From: an uncultured Oscillospiraceae bacterium
GTDB lineage: Bacteria; Bacillota; Clostridia; Oscillospirales; Oscillospiraceae
DNA length: 64,000 bases
NCBI GenBank assembly: GCA_944385095.1
Contig: CALWVS010000009.1
Coordinates: 1 to 64,000, forward strand
Direction of reading: 5' to 3'
Of this stretch, positions 8,247 through 16,176 are shown in pieces. Under the pieces are notes generated by a model. The model was not told where the DNA came from and ran no database searches. It saw only the letters and a program-made list of their open reading frames with translations. The first letter of the stretch is position 1, and each line of letters starts with the position of its first letter. The position numbers and the translations under genes were made by a program.

Positions 8247-9373
8247 TTTATCTGGACAGTGCTGCCACCACACTGCAAAAGCCGCCAAAAGTAGCAAGAG
8301 CCTGTGCCTATGCAGTTGGAAATCTGGCAAGCCCCGGTCGAGGGGGTCATCGTGCTGCCATGGGTGCAGGGCAGGTGGTATTTCAATGCAGGCAACAGGC
8401 AGCTTCCCTGTTTTCCATGGAAAATCCAGAACAGGTGGTGTTTACCCTCAACGCAACCCATGGGCTGAATATTGCCATCAAATCTCTGGTAAAGCCGGGT
8501 GACAGGGTGCTGATTTCCGGCTATGAACACAACGCAGTGACCAGAGTGCTCTATGCCATCCCAAATCTGACTGTCAAAATTGCGTCCAGCCCCCTGTTTG
8601 ACCAGAAACGGATGCTGGAGGCAATGGAGAGAAACCTTGCAGAGGGGGTGGACGTGGTGATATGTACCCATGTGTCCAATGTGTTTGGGTATGTATTGCC
8701 CATAGAGGATATTGCAAAGGCTTGTCAAAGACATCAGGTGCCCCTGATTGTGGATGCCTCCCAGTCGGCTGGTTGTATTCCCATTGACGTTGGAGCACTT
8801 TCTGCCGCCTTTGTGGCAATGCCGGGGCACAAGGGTCTGTATGGTCCGCAGGGGACAGGGCTGCTGCTGTGTGGGCAGGAGGCTGTCCCACTGTTACAGG
8901 GCGGCACAGGCAGCAATTCCAAAGACCAGACCATGCCGGATTTTTTGCCCGACCGGTTGGAGGCTGGGACGTTGAATGTAACAGGGATTGCTGGGCTTTT
9001 GGAGGGGCTACGTTTTGTAGCACAGAAGGGAGTTTCTACAATCCGAAATCACGAGGAGGCTCTGGTGCGCCGGATGGGACGGGCATTTGAGGGAATGCCA
9101 AAAGTAAAGGCATTCTGGAATGGAGGGCAGCCGGGCACACAGGCAGGGGTCCTATCTTTTCAGGTGGAAGGCTGGGACTGTGAAGAACTGGCACAGAAAC
9201 TGGGTATGATGGGGTTTGCCCTGCGTGCAGGGCTGCACTGTGCACCACTGGCTCACCAGACTGTGGGAACGCTGGAGGAGGGAACTGTGAGAGCCAGTGT
9301 TTCCGCCTTCAATACGCCACAGGAAATCAACCGCTTTGTGGACAGTCTACGCCGTGTGGTTGTCAGAGGATAG
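8243..9373 (+). CDS. Cysteine desulfurase-like class V aminotransferase
   Basis: A 376-residue PLP enzyme of the SufS/Csd group that should remove sulfur or selenium from cysteine or selenocysteine. It begins IYLDSAATT. It has DASQSAG (about 170-176), the PLP lysine in GHKGLYGPQGTG (about 196), and a Cys in RAGLHCAP (about 332-339) in the position of the catalytic thiol. It starts with TTG 8243, 6 bp after AGGAGGT, and overlaps the DUF3343 gene by 4 bp. No iron-sulfur scaffold is adjacent, so it is unlikely to be the main IscS or SufS. Confidence 0.88.
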   Translation: MIYLDSAATTLQKPPKVARACAYAVGNLASPGRGGHRAAMGAGQVVFQCRQQAASLFSMENPEQVVFTLNATHGLNIAIKSLVKPGDRVLISGYEHNAVTRVLYAIPNLTVKIASSPLFDQKRMLEAMERNLAEGVDVVICTHVSNVFGYVLPIEDIAKACQRHQVPLIVDASQSAGCIPIDVGALSAAFVAMPGHKGLYGPQGTGLLLCGQEAVPLLQGGTGSNSKDQTMPDFLPDRLEAGTLNVTGIAGLLEGLRFVAQKGVSTIRNHEEALVRRMGRAFEGMPKVKAFWNGGQPGTQAGVLSFQVEGWDCEELAQKLGMMGFALRAGLHCAPLAHQTVGTLEEGTVRASVSAFNTPQEINRFVDSLRRVVVRG

Positions 9374-9406
9374 AGACGGGTGAGACAGCTAGTTGAGGCA
9401 AAATGG

Positions 9407-9449
9407 GAACAGATGCAGGAGGAATTTCCGCTGCACCTGTTCTTTTTTT
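9407..9449 (+). terminator. Intrinsic terminator
   Basis: GAACAGATGCAG pairs with CTGCACCTGTTC (one A-C mismatch) around a 12-nt loop and is followed by seven T residues. Confidence 0.88.
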
Positions 9450-9501
9450 GAGAGAACGGAAAACTTCACGAAAAATTCATGGTTGGTTTTTGGATTAGTG
9501 G

Positions 9502-9530
9502 TTGCCAAGAAAACAGGAATGACGTATAAT
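9502..9530 (+). promoter_or_regulatory. cdaA operon promoter
   Basis: TTGCCA (9502-9507), a 17-bp spacer and TATAAT (9525-9530), 66 bp before the proposed cdaA start. Confidence 0.7.
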
Positions 9531-9596
9531 AGCTAAGATAAGCATACTGGAGTTGTATTGCAATTGGGCTTCAGGATGGAGAAAGAAGGGGTAACT

Positions 9597-10481
9597 TTGA
9601 TTGAGACCGTATTGAGCTTCTTTCAAGAGGAGATTCCATTTCTGGCAACGGTACGTATTTCTGACCTCATTGATGTTGCTATTTTGGCTTTTGTTGTCTA
9701 CCAAATTTTGTGGTTTATGCGCCGGACCAGCTCCGGTCGTGTACTGAAGGGTATTTTTGTTTTGGTGGTTGCCATGTGGCTCGCCTCTGTGGCGCAGCTG
9801 ACTGCCACCAGTTTTCTGCTCAACCGAGTGGTGGAGTGGGGGCTTGTGGTGCTGGTGATTTTGTTCCAGCCAGAACTGCGGCGGATGCTGGAGCATATGG
9901 GCAGCGGTAAACTGGCTGGGATGTTCAGTGGACAGCGTGTGGTTGCCCCACAGGATTTGGAAAGTGCCATTGAGGAGACTGTAAAGGCCTATACTGATTT
10001 ATCAAAAGATAAAGTAGGGGCTTTGATGGTATTTGAACGGCAGAATATGTTTGATGATGCCATCAAAACAGGCACTGTGCTGGACTGCTCTGTCTCCAGT
10101 GAGCTGTTGAAAAATCTGTTTTGGAATAAAGCCCCCCTTCATGATGGTGCTGTGATTGTGCGCAATGGTCGCATTGTAGGGGCTGGGTGTATGCTGCCCC
10201 TGTCTGGCAATGTAAACCTGAGCCGGGAACTGGGTATGCGGCACAGGGCAGGCATTGGAGCCAGTGAGCATTCCGATGCAGTGGTGGTCATTGTATCAGA
10301 GGAGACTGGTTCTATCTCGGCAGCAGTAGGCGGGATGCTCAAACGGCATCTGGCACCTGAGACACTCAAACAGCTTTTGCGCAATGAATTGCTGTCTGAA
10401 CCATATCCAGATGAACAGGAAAAAAATGCAAAATCCTGGCTTGCAAGCTGGCTAACCAAGGAAAAGAAGGAGGAACCATAA
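9597..10481 (+). CDS. cdaA: Diadenylate cyclase CdaA
   Basis: About 294 residues; makes cyclic di-AMP, the second messenger for osmolyte and cell-wall homeostasis. Three N-terminal membrane helices (about residues 15-90) precede a DAC domain carrying the DGA (HDGAVIV) and RHR (GMRHRAG) motifs that bind ATP and metal. TTG 9597 is preferred because AAGGGG lies 5 bp upstream. In-frame starts at 9558 and 9576 are possible and would add up to 13 residues. Its last base overlaps the first of cdaR, whose product normally tunes CdaA activity. Confidence 0.93.
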   Translation: MIETVLSFFQEEIPFLATVRISDLIDVAILAFVVYQILWFMRRTSSGRVLKGIFVLVVAMWLASVAQLTATSFLLNRVVEWGLVVLVILFQPELRRMLEHMGSGKLAGMFSGQRVVAPQDLESAIEETVKAYTDLSKDKVGALMVFERQNMFDDAIKTGTVLDCSVSSELLKNLFWNKAPLHDGAVIVRNGRIVGAGCMLPLSGNVNLSRELGMRHRAGIGASEHSDAVVVIVSEETGSISAAVGGMLKRHLAPETLKQLLRNELLSEPYPDEQEKNAKSWLASWLTKEKKEEP

Positions 10482-11710
10482 TGCTGGAGCGTTTGCGTGA
10501 AAGTCGAGGGGTATACATTTTCTTTTCCATTTTCCTGGCATTGGTGTTCTGGCTCTATGTGCGTGAGGTGGATGACTCCACCCAGCGATGGACAGTCTAC
10601 AATGTACCAGTGCAGCTTGTGGGAGAACGGATGCTGGAGGAGCGGGGATTGACTGTTAGTGAGATTTCTCAGGATACAGTGGATGTAGAAGTACAGGCCC
10701 CCATCAGTGTGAGAAACAGTTTAAACCGGAGTAACATTACCGTCTCTCTGGATGTTTCGAATTGTACTGCGGCTGGAGAATATGAGATTTTATGGGTGGC
10801 AAAGCTGCCCACCAATATCAATACCACAGGGTCCTATTTTCCAGAACAGAATCAATCTCTGCGTGTGACCATTGATACCCTTGTGACGGAAACAAGACCG
10901 GTGGAATTCCAGTTAGAGGGCAGTGTGGCAGAGGGCTACCAAGCCGGAACACCAGAGATTCAGCCGGAGACTGTGGAGCTGAGTGGCACACAGGAACAGG
11001 TGGAACAGGTGAAGCGTGTGGTTGCAGTGCTGAGTGCGGAAAATCTGGATGAGACCTATGCAGGCACCCTTCCCCTGAAACTGTTTGACCAGAATGGGGC
11101 GGTGATTACCACACAGCAGCCCAGTATAAGTGTAGAATCAGTCTATGTGACATTGCCGGTGGGTGTGATTAAAGAGGTGCCCCTGACGGTGGAGTTTATT
11201 GCCGGCGGTGGAGCAACGCCAGAAGATGTACTCAGCTACAAAATTACACCAGAGAGTATCACAGTGGTAGGCTCTAAGGAGGAAACCGATGCCCTGACGG
11301 AAATTTCTGTGGGTAGTATTGACCTTTCCACCATTGTGGGAAGCGGTAAGAAGTCCATGCCCATCAGTCTGTCCCCCACACTGGAAAATGTGCTGGGGAT
11401 TACAGAGGCAACCGTAGAGGTAGAACTGAAGGAACTGCCCACCAGAACATTTACAGTCAGTAATATTTCCCTAATCAATCAACCGACTGGATATACAATA
11501 GAGCTGATGACACAGGAACGGCTGGTGGTGGTGCGTGGAGATGAGACAGAATTGGAGCAACTGGACGCCAGCAAACTGCGGATTGTGGCAGACCTGTCCA
11601 ACCTGAATGCCACTGGGCAGTCCTCAGTGAAGGTGCAGGTCTATCTGGATGCCAGCGATGCTGTGGGTGTTGTGGGTGAGTATACCATCAATGTAAATGT
11701 GAGCAAATAG
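10481..11710 (+). CDS. cdaR: CdaR, YbbR-domain regulator of CdaA
   Basis: A 409-residue protein with one N-terminal membrane anchor (about residues 11-29) and an extracytoplasmic part made of about four YbbR repeats of 80-90 residues, rich in beta strands and Thr/Val. CdaR binds CdaA and modulates c-di-AMP synthesis. The overlapping TAATG start couples its translation to cdaA. In many Firmicutes glmM follows. Here it is replaced by an rseC-like gene. Confidence 0.92.
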   Translation: MLERLRESRGVYIFFSIFLALVFWLYVREVDDSTQRWTVYNVPVQLVGERMLEERGLTVSEISQDTVDVEVQAPISVRNSLNRSNITVSLDVSNCTAAGEYEILWVAKLPTNINTTGSYFPEQNQSLRVTIDTLVTETRPVEFQLEGSVAEGYQAGTPEIQPETVELSGTQEQVEQVKRVVAVLSAENLDETYAGTLPLKLFDQNGAVITTQQPSISVESVYVTLPVGVIKEVPLTVEFIAGGGATPEDVLSYKITPESITVVGSKEETDALTEISVGSIDLSTIVGSGKKSMPISLSPTLENVLGITEATVEVELKELPTRTFTVSNISLINQPTGYTIELMTQERLVVVRGDETELEQLDASKLRIVADLSNLNATGQSSVKVQVYLDASDAVGVVGEYTINVNVSK

Positions 11711-11726
11711 TCGGAGGCTATTTATT

Positions 11727-12146
11727 ATGAATCAAAGTGCCATTGTGAAAAAAGAACTGAAAAACGGTGTAGTAGAGGTGTCTCTGCTGCGTCAGGTGGA
11801 ATGTGGGCTCAACTGTAGTGGAAACTGTTCTGGTTGTATGCAGCCGCCAAAACAGGAAATTCTGGCAGTTGCCAGCAATCCCATTGGGGCAAAGCCCGGG
11901 GACCGGGTGGAAGTAGAACCAACCGTGGGGAATTCCATTGGTATGCTGGCTCTGGTGTTTGCACTGCCCTGTCTTGGTTTGGTTCTGGGCTATCTGCTGG
12001 GAAAACTGGCAGGGCTTGGGGATTTGGCAGCCATGGGAACGGCTGTTGTGGGACTGGTGGTGGCATTTCTGCCTGCTATTCTGGTCAATCGTTCCTTGAT
12101 GAAGCGACAAGTCCCAGAGTTTACCATTCTCAAACAGCTGATATAA
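11727..12146 (+). CDS. RseC/MucC-family membrane protein
   Basis: A 139-residue protein of the SoxR-reducing-system RseC family. A Cys-rich N-terminal motif (CGLNCSGNCSGC, about 30-41) may bind a metal or iron-sulfur centre. Two membrane helices follow (about 72-92 and 100-120). In Clostridia such proteins are often linked to Rnf or redox functions, but no rnf genes are nearby. It begins 16 bp after cdaR and belongs to the same transcript. Its exact role here is unknown. Confidence 0.85.
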   Translation: MNQSAIVKKELKNGVVEVSLLRQVECGLNCSGNCSGCMQPPKQEILAVASNPIGAKPGDRVEVEPTVGNSIGMLALVFALPCLGLVLGYLLGKLAGLGDLAAMGTAVVGLVVAFLPAILVNRSLMKRQVPEFTILKQLI

Positions 12147-12159
12147 GAGGCTGTCTGCC

Positions 12160-13032
12160 ATGTTTGGCTATGTAAGACCAGTACGGGAAGAATTGAAATG
12201 CAAAGATTTTGACCGTTACCGTGCCACCTATTGTGGACTATGTGGAACACTGCGTCAACGCTATGGGTGGATTGCTCCCATGTTTTTGAACTTTGATTTT
12301 ACCTTTCTGGCTCTGCTGCTCTGCAAAGGGGAGACACAATTTCCCGTTTGCAGAGGGCGGTGCCATGCCAATCCGTTTTTAAAGAAAACCATGTGTGCAT
12401 CCAATGAGGCACTGGTAGCGGCTGCGGATGAAAGTGTGATTCTCACCTACTGGCAGTTGAAAGACAAAGTGCAGGACAGCAGTGTATGGAAGGGAATTCC
12501 ATACCGGGTGTTGTGTCTCCTGTTGTACACTGCTTATCGGAAAGCTGCCAGACAGCGGCAGGCGTTTGACCTTCTGGTGCAGAAGCAGTTACAGAGTCTT
12601 GCCCAACTGGAAGGAGAAAACTGCCAAAGTCTGGACAGGGCGGCAGATACCTTTGCAGTTCTGTTGCAGGGGGCAGCCATCCCCAGAGAAGATGTGGGGG
12701 AGGAGCGTGCCATGAAGGAACTGCTCTACCATCTGGGTCGCTGGATTTACCTTATTGATGCACTGGATGACTTCAAACAGGACCAAAAAGAGGGAAATTA
12801 TAACCCCATTCAGCAGCGGTTTTCAGGAGAACCTCATCAGGAACAGATGGCAGTGACCTTAAATCACTCTCTGAATTTGATGTGCAGCGCAGCACAGCTC
12901 ATTGACTTTGGCTGTCGCTGGGCAATCATTGAAAATATTTTATATTTAGGGCTTCCATTGGTGCAGAAAGCGGTACTGGATGGAACCTACCAACAAGTGA
13001 AAAAACAAAAGATATGGAGAAGTAATCTATGA
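12160..13032 (+). CDS. DUF5685 family protein
   Basis: A 290-residue soluble, largely helical protein of the DUF5685 family. The start FGYVRP...YCGLCGTL is typical of the family. Several Cys (about 27, 30, 62, 66, 73) and the later [20 protein letters not shown] segment resemble the aspartate-rich helices of isoprenoid-handling all-alpha folds, but this is a suggestion only. Its stop overlaps the start of the DnaJ-domain gene. This pairing recurs in Clostridia in my memory, but the function is not established. Confidence 0.85.
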   Translation: MFGYVRPVREELKCKDFDRYRATYCGLCGTLRQRYGWIAPMFLNFDFTFLALLLCKGETQFPVCRGRCHANPFLKKTMCASNEALVAAADESVILTYWQLKDKVQDSSVWKGIPYRVLCLLLYTAYRKAARQRQAFDLLVQKQLQSLAQLEGENCQSLDRAADTFAVLLQGAAIPREDVGEERAMKELLYHLGRWIYLIDALDDFKQDQKEGNYNPIQQRFSGEPHQEQMAVTLNHSLNLMCSAAQLIDFGCRWAIIENILYLGLPLVQKAVLDGTYQQVKKQKIWRSNL

Positions 13033-13631
13033 GAGATCCTTACAGTGTATTAGGCGTCAGTTCTAATGCCACCGATCAGGAAATCAAACGTGCCTATCGA
13101 GAACTTGCCCGCAAGTATCACCCGGATAACTATGCCAATAATCCTCTGGCTGACCTTGCAGAAGAAAAAATGAAGGAAATCAATGAGGCATATGAGACCA
13201 TTCAGAAGCAGAGAAGTGGTGGGGGCGGTGGCTCCTATCAGCAGTCCTCTGGTGGTGGATATGGCTATCAGCAGAGCGGACAGCAGTATGGAGGAAGTGG
13301 AAATCCCACCTACAGCCGTGTGAGAAACATGATTCAAATGGGGGATTTGAATGGAGCAGAACAGCTTCTGCGAGAAGTGCCCCAAAAAAATGGGGAGTGG
13401 TATTTTCTTATGGGCAGCATTGCCTATCGCAGAGGCTGGCTGGATGAAGCCATGCAGAATTATAATCTGGCAGTGCAGATGGACCCCAATAATCTGGAAT
13501 ACCGTCAGGCTCTGGCAATGATGCAGCGTGGAGGACAGGCGTACCGACCCTATGGCGGCGGTGGTATGGACAGTCTGGACTGTTGTACCACCATGTTGTG
13601 CCTGAACTGTCTGTGTAATGGGTGTGGATGA
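13029..13631 (+). CDS. DnaJ-domain protein with TPR-like segment and Cys-rich tail
   Basis: A 200-residue protein. Residues 1-62 form a J domain with the HPD tripeptide (KYHPDN), which stimulates Hsp70 ATPase. A Gly/Ser/Tyr/Gln-rich linker (about 63-95) follows, then a pair of TPR-like helices (about 97-170). The C-terminus ends [16 protein letters not shown], with six Cys in 16 residues, probably a metal-binding or palmitoylation-like anchor. It overlaps its neighbours on both sides. It is not the canonical DnaJ because it lacks the zinc-finger and C-terminal domains. Confidence 0.88.
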   Translation: MRDPYSVLGVSSNATDQEIKRAYRELARKYHPDNYANNPLADLAEEKMKEINEAYETIQKQRSGGGGGSYQQSSGGGYGYQQSGQQYGGSGNPTYSRVRNMIQMGDLNGAEQLLREVPQKNGEWYFLMGSIAYRRGWLDEAMQNYNLAVQMDPNNLEYRQALAMMQRGGQAYRPYGGGGMDSLDCCTTMLCLNCLCNGCG

Positions 13632-14149
13632 TGCGAGGGCGTTTTTCTACTCGCACAGGCAGAATGGCGCTGGGGGGCATTTTGACGGCTGGCAGTCTGG
13701 CAATCTTGTGGCTTGCCTGTATGGTGCCATCTGGTCAGATTGGAGTGACAGCAGTGGCAGGATTATTTCCTGTGGTGATGGTGTTGCAGGTGGGACGGAG
13801 CGGAGCTCTTTTGTGCTGGGCTGCCACATCGCTGCTTGCCCTGCTGCTTCTACCCAGTAAAAGCATTGCATTGCTGTATCTGTGTTTTATGGGAATCTAC
13901 CCCATTTTAAAAAGTTTGCTGGAAATGAAAGTGGGCAGTGTGGCAGAGTGGTTGGGAAAGCTGGTCTTTTTTAATGTGGTTCTATTCCTGCTGTGGCGCA
14001 TGGCAGGGGCACTGCTTCTAGCCCAGTTGCCTGACTGGATGACCAGTAAAACACTGCTGCTCCATGGGGCAGGCAGTGTGGTCTTTCTGGTTTATGATGT
14101 TGCTCTGTCCCGTCTGATATATGGATTAAGTGGGCGGCTGCGCCAATAA
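13628..14149 (+). CDS. Integral membrane protein, unknown
   Basis: About 173 residues starting at ATG 13628, which overlaps the DnaJ-gene stop (ATGA). There are four to six hydrophobic helices: roughly 15-33, 38-55, 60-77, 80-95, 108-128 and 140-155. No transport or catalytic motif is visible. The layout is somewhat like small DUF2232/YybS-type proteins. It is translationally coupled to the DnaJ-domain gene, so the two may act together at the membrane. Confidence 0.7.
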   Translation: MMRGRFSTRTGRMALGGILTAGSLAILWLACMVPSGQIGVTAVAGLFPVVMVLQVGRSGALLCWAATSLLALLLLPSKSIALLYLCFMGIYPILKSLLEMKVGSVAEWLGKLVFFNVVLFLLWRMAGALLLAQLPDWMTSKTLLLHGAGSVVFLVYDVALSRLIYGLSGRLRQ

Positions 14150-14190
14150 ATACCAAAGAATAGGAAAAAAGTAAGGATGTGACCCAAGCT

Positions 14191-15069
14191 ATGGTCAAGA
14201 GTATGACAGGATATGGACGGGCAGAGGAGACCTTTGAGGGCTGTACCATCACAGTAGAGCTGCGGTCTGTCAATAACAGATATTTGGATTGCAACATCCG
14301 TATGCCAAGGCTGTATCTCTTTGCAGAAGATAAGATGAAAACCCAGATACAAAACAGTATTTCACGGGGTAAAGTGGATGTGTTTGTTACACTGGACAAC
14401 GCAGGGGCAGAGAAGGTGGATATTACCATCAATGAGCCAGTGGCAGATGGTTATTATGCAGCCCTGTGCCAGCTCAATGAGCGGTATCACCTGTCCGGTG
14501 AGATTTCCGCCTCCCTGCTCAGTCGCTTCCCTGATGTGCTTCTGGCGCAGAAGGCGGAGGAGGATGTAGAACAGGTGGCTGGGCAGATTTGCACCGTATT
14601 GGAAAAAGCCCTGGCAGACTTTGACCAGATGCGTAGTGCAGAGGGGCAGCGGCTCTATGAGGACATCCTCACCCGAGCAGCCACCATTGAGGAACATGTG
14701 GCTGTGATTGAACAGCGTTCTCCCCAGACTGTGGTAGAGTACCGCACCAGATTGGAAGCCAAAGTGGCAGAGGTGCTGGCAAATACACAGTTAGACCCAG
14801 CCAGAATTCTCACAGAAGCGGCTATTTTTGCCGATAAGGTGGCAGTGGATGAGGAGACGGTACGCCTGAGAAGCCACATCGACCAGCTGCGTTCCATGCT
14901 CAAAGATGGGGGAGCGGTGGGCAGAAAGTTGGATTTCCTCATTCAGGAGTTCAACCGGGAAACCAACACCATTGGTTCCAAGTGCAGCGATTTGGAAATT
15001 TCACGCCATGTGGTAGATGTAAAAGCGGAAATCGAGAAAATTCGGGAGCAGGTACAAAATATTGAGTGA
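14191..15069 (+). CDS. yicC: YicC-family endoribonuclease
   Basis: A 292-residue protein of the YicC/YloC family, recently described as endoribonucleases acting on small RNAs and mRNA. It starts with the hallmark [11 protein letters not shown]. The conserved C-terminal region with [14 protein letters not shown] and [11 protein letters not shown] is intact. ATG 14191 is chosen to match the family N-terminus; GTG 14179 overlaps the ribosome-binding site. As in many Clostridia it heads the remA-gmk-rpoZ-priA cluster. Confidence 0.93.
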   Translation: MVKSMTGYGRAEETFEGCTITVELRSVNNRYLDCNIRMPRLYLFAEDKMKTQIQNSISRGKVDVFVTLDNAGAEKVDITINEPVADGYYAALCQLNERYHLSGEISASLLSRFPDVLLAQKAEEDVEQVAGQICTVLEKALADFDQMRSAEGQRLYEDILTRAATIEEHVAVIEQRSPQTVVEYRTRLEAKVAEVLANTQLDPARILTEAAIFADKVAVDEETVRLRSHIDQLRSMLKDGGAVGRKLDFLIQEFNRETNTIGSKCSDLEISRHVVDVKAEIEKIREQVQNIE

Positions 15070-15082
15070 GGGGGCGAATGCC

Positions 15083-15349
15083 TTGAAATTGCTCAACATT
15101 GGGTTTGGAAATTTGATTTCTGTGGGTCGCCTGATTGCTGTGGTGGGACCAGATTCTGCTCCCATTAAACGCATGATTCAGGAGGCAAGAGAGCGGGGCG
15201 TTTTGATTGATGCCTCCTATGGACGAAAGACACGGGCAGTTTTGATTATGGACAACGACCATGTGGTGCTGTCAGCCCTGACCCCAGAGGTGCTGTCCAA
15301 TCGGCTGCAAGGAGCCACAGAATCCAGAGAGGAGGAAGAAAAAGTATGA
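15083..15349 (+). CDS. remA: RemA/DUF370 DNA-binding regulator
   Basis: An 88-residue protein of the RemA family. In Bacillus, RemA forms arc-shaped oligomers on DNA and activates biofilm-matrix and osmoprotection genes. The whole family core is recognisable ([41 protein letters not shown]). TTG 15083 fits the family N-terminus and has GAGGGGG about 9 bp upstream; TTG 15062 would add seven unrelated residues. It overlaps gmk (ATGA). Confidence 0.9.
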   Translation: MKLLNIGFGNLISVGRLIAVVGPDSAPIKRMIQEARERGVLIDASYGRKTRAVLIMDNDHVVLSALTPEVLSNRLQGATESREEEEKV

Positions 15350-15960
15350 AAAAGAGAGGAAAAGGGCAGCTGATTGTACTTTCTGGTCCTTCCGGTGTGG
15401 GGAAAAGCACCGTGATTGCAGAGCTGTTTTCCCAGAGAGAGAACATTTATTTCTCCGTTTCTTATACCACCAGACAGCCCCGTGTGGGGGAGCAAAATGG
15501 AGTGAACTACCATTTTGTCACACGGGAAGAATTTGAGGGGATGATTGCACGTCAGGAACTTTTGGAACATGCTGAGTATGTGGGAAACTACTACGGCACG
15601 TCCCAGAAGGTCATTGATGAGAAACTGGAGGCAGGGATTGATGTACTGCTGGATATTGAGGTGAAGGGGGCTGCCAAAGTGCGGGCACGCCGACCAGATG
15701 CCCTGTTTATTTTTGTGATGCCCCCTTCATTTGAGGAGCTGTCCCGCCGTCTCCACGCCAGAAATACCGACAGTGAAGATGTGATTCAAGGTCGGTTGGA
15801 GAAGGCACGAGAGGAATTTTCCCAGATTCCCAACTATGACTATCTGGTCATCAATGACAAGGTGTCCAACGCAGTGGAAGAAATTTCCGCCATCCTCAAG
15901 GCTGCCGAGTGTAAGGTAGCCAACCGAGAGACCATTTATAAAGGAGTTTTTGCGCTATGA
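15346..15960 (+). CDS. gmk: Guanylate kinase
   Basis: A 204-residue nucleotide kinase converting GMP to GDP. The P-loop GPSGVGKST lies near 14-22, the GMP-binding Arg/Tyr region is [17 protein letters not shown] near 43-59, and the lid RRLHARNTD near 135. Start and stop overlap remA and rpoZ by 4 bp each, so the three are co-translated. In Clostridia, gmk next to rpoZ links purine balance with transcription. Confidence 0.96.
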   Translation: MKKRGKGQLIVLSGPSGVGKSTVIAELFSQRENIYFSVSYTTRQPRVGEQNGVNYHFVTREEFEGMIARQELLEHAEYVGNYYGTSQKVIDEKLEAGIDVLLDIEVKGAAKVRARRPDALFIFVMPPSFEELSRRLHARNTDSEDVIQGRLEKAREEFSQIPNYDYLVINDKVSNAVEEISAILKAAECKVANRETIYKGVFAL

Positions 15961-16160
15961 TGTTATATCCTGCTATGAGAGATTTGTTGAAGAAAGTTCC
16001 CAGCCGCTACCAACTGGTGAATGTAGTGGCATGCCGTGCCCGTGAGATTGCCATTGAGGCAGAGCGGGAAGGAGAACCACTGGATGAGAAGTCTGTCAGC
16101 ATTGCCATCCGTGAGGTAGCAGAAGGGAAGCTAGACGACAGAATCCAGTCTATGGAGTAA
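15957..16160 (+). CDS. rpoZ: RNA polymerase omega subunit
   Basis: A 67-residue omega subunit that helps assemble beta' into RNA polymerase. The conserved block SRYQLVNVVACRAREIA (about 16-32) and KSVSIAIREVAEGKL (about 45-59) are clear. Its 4-bp overlap with gmk and the following priA is the standard Firmicute arrangement. Confidence 0.93.
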   Translation: MMLYPAMRDLLKKVPSRYQLVNVVACRAREIAIEAEREGEPLDEKSVSIAIREVAEGKLDDRIQSME

Positions 16161-16176
16161 GAGAGGACGGAGCAGC

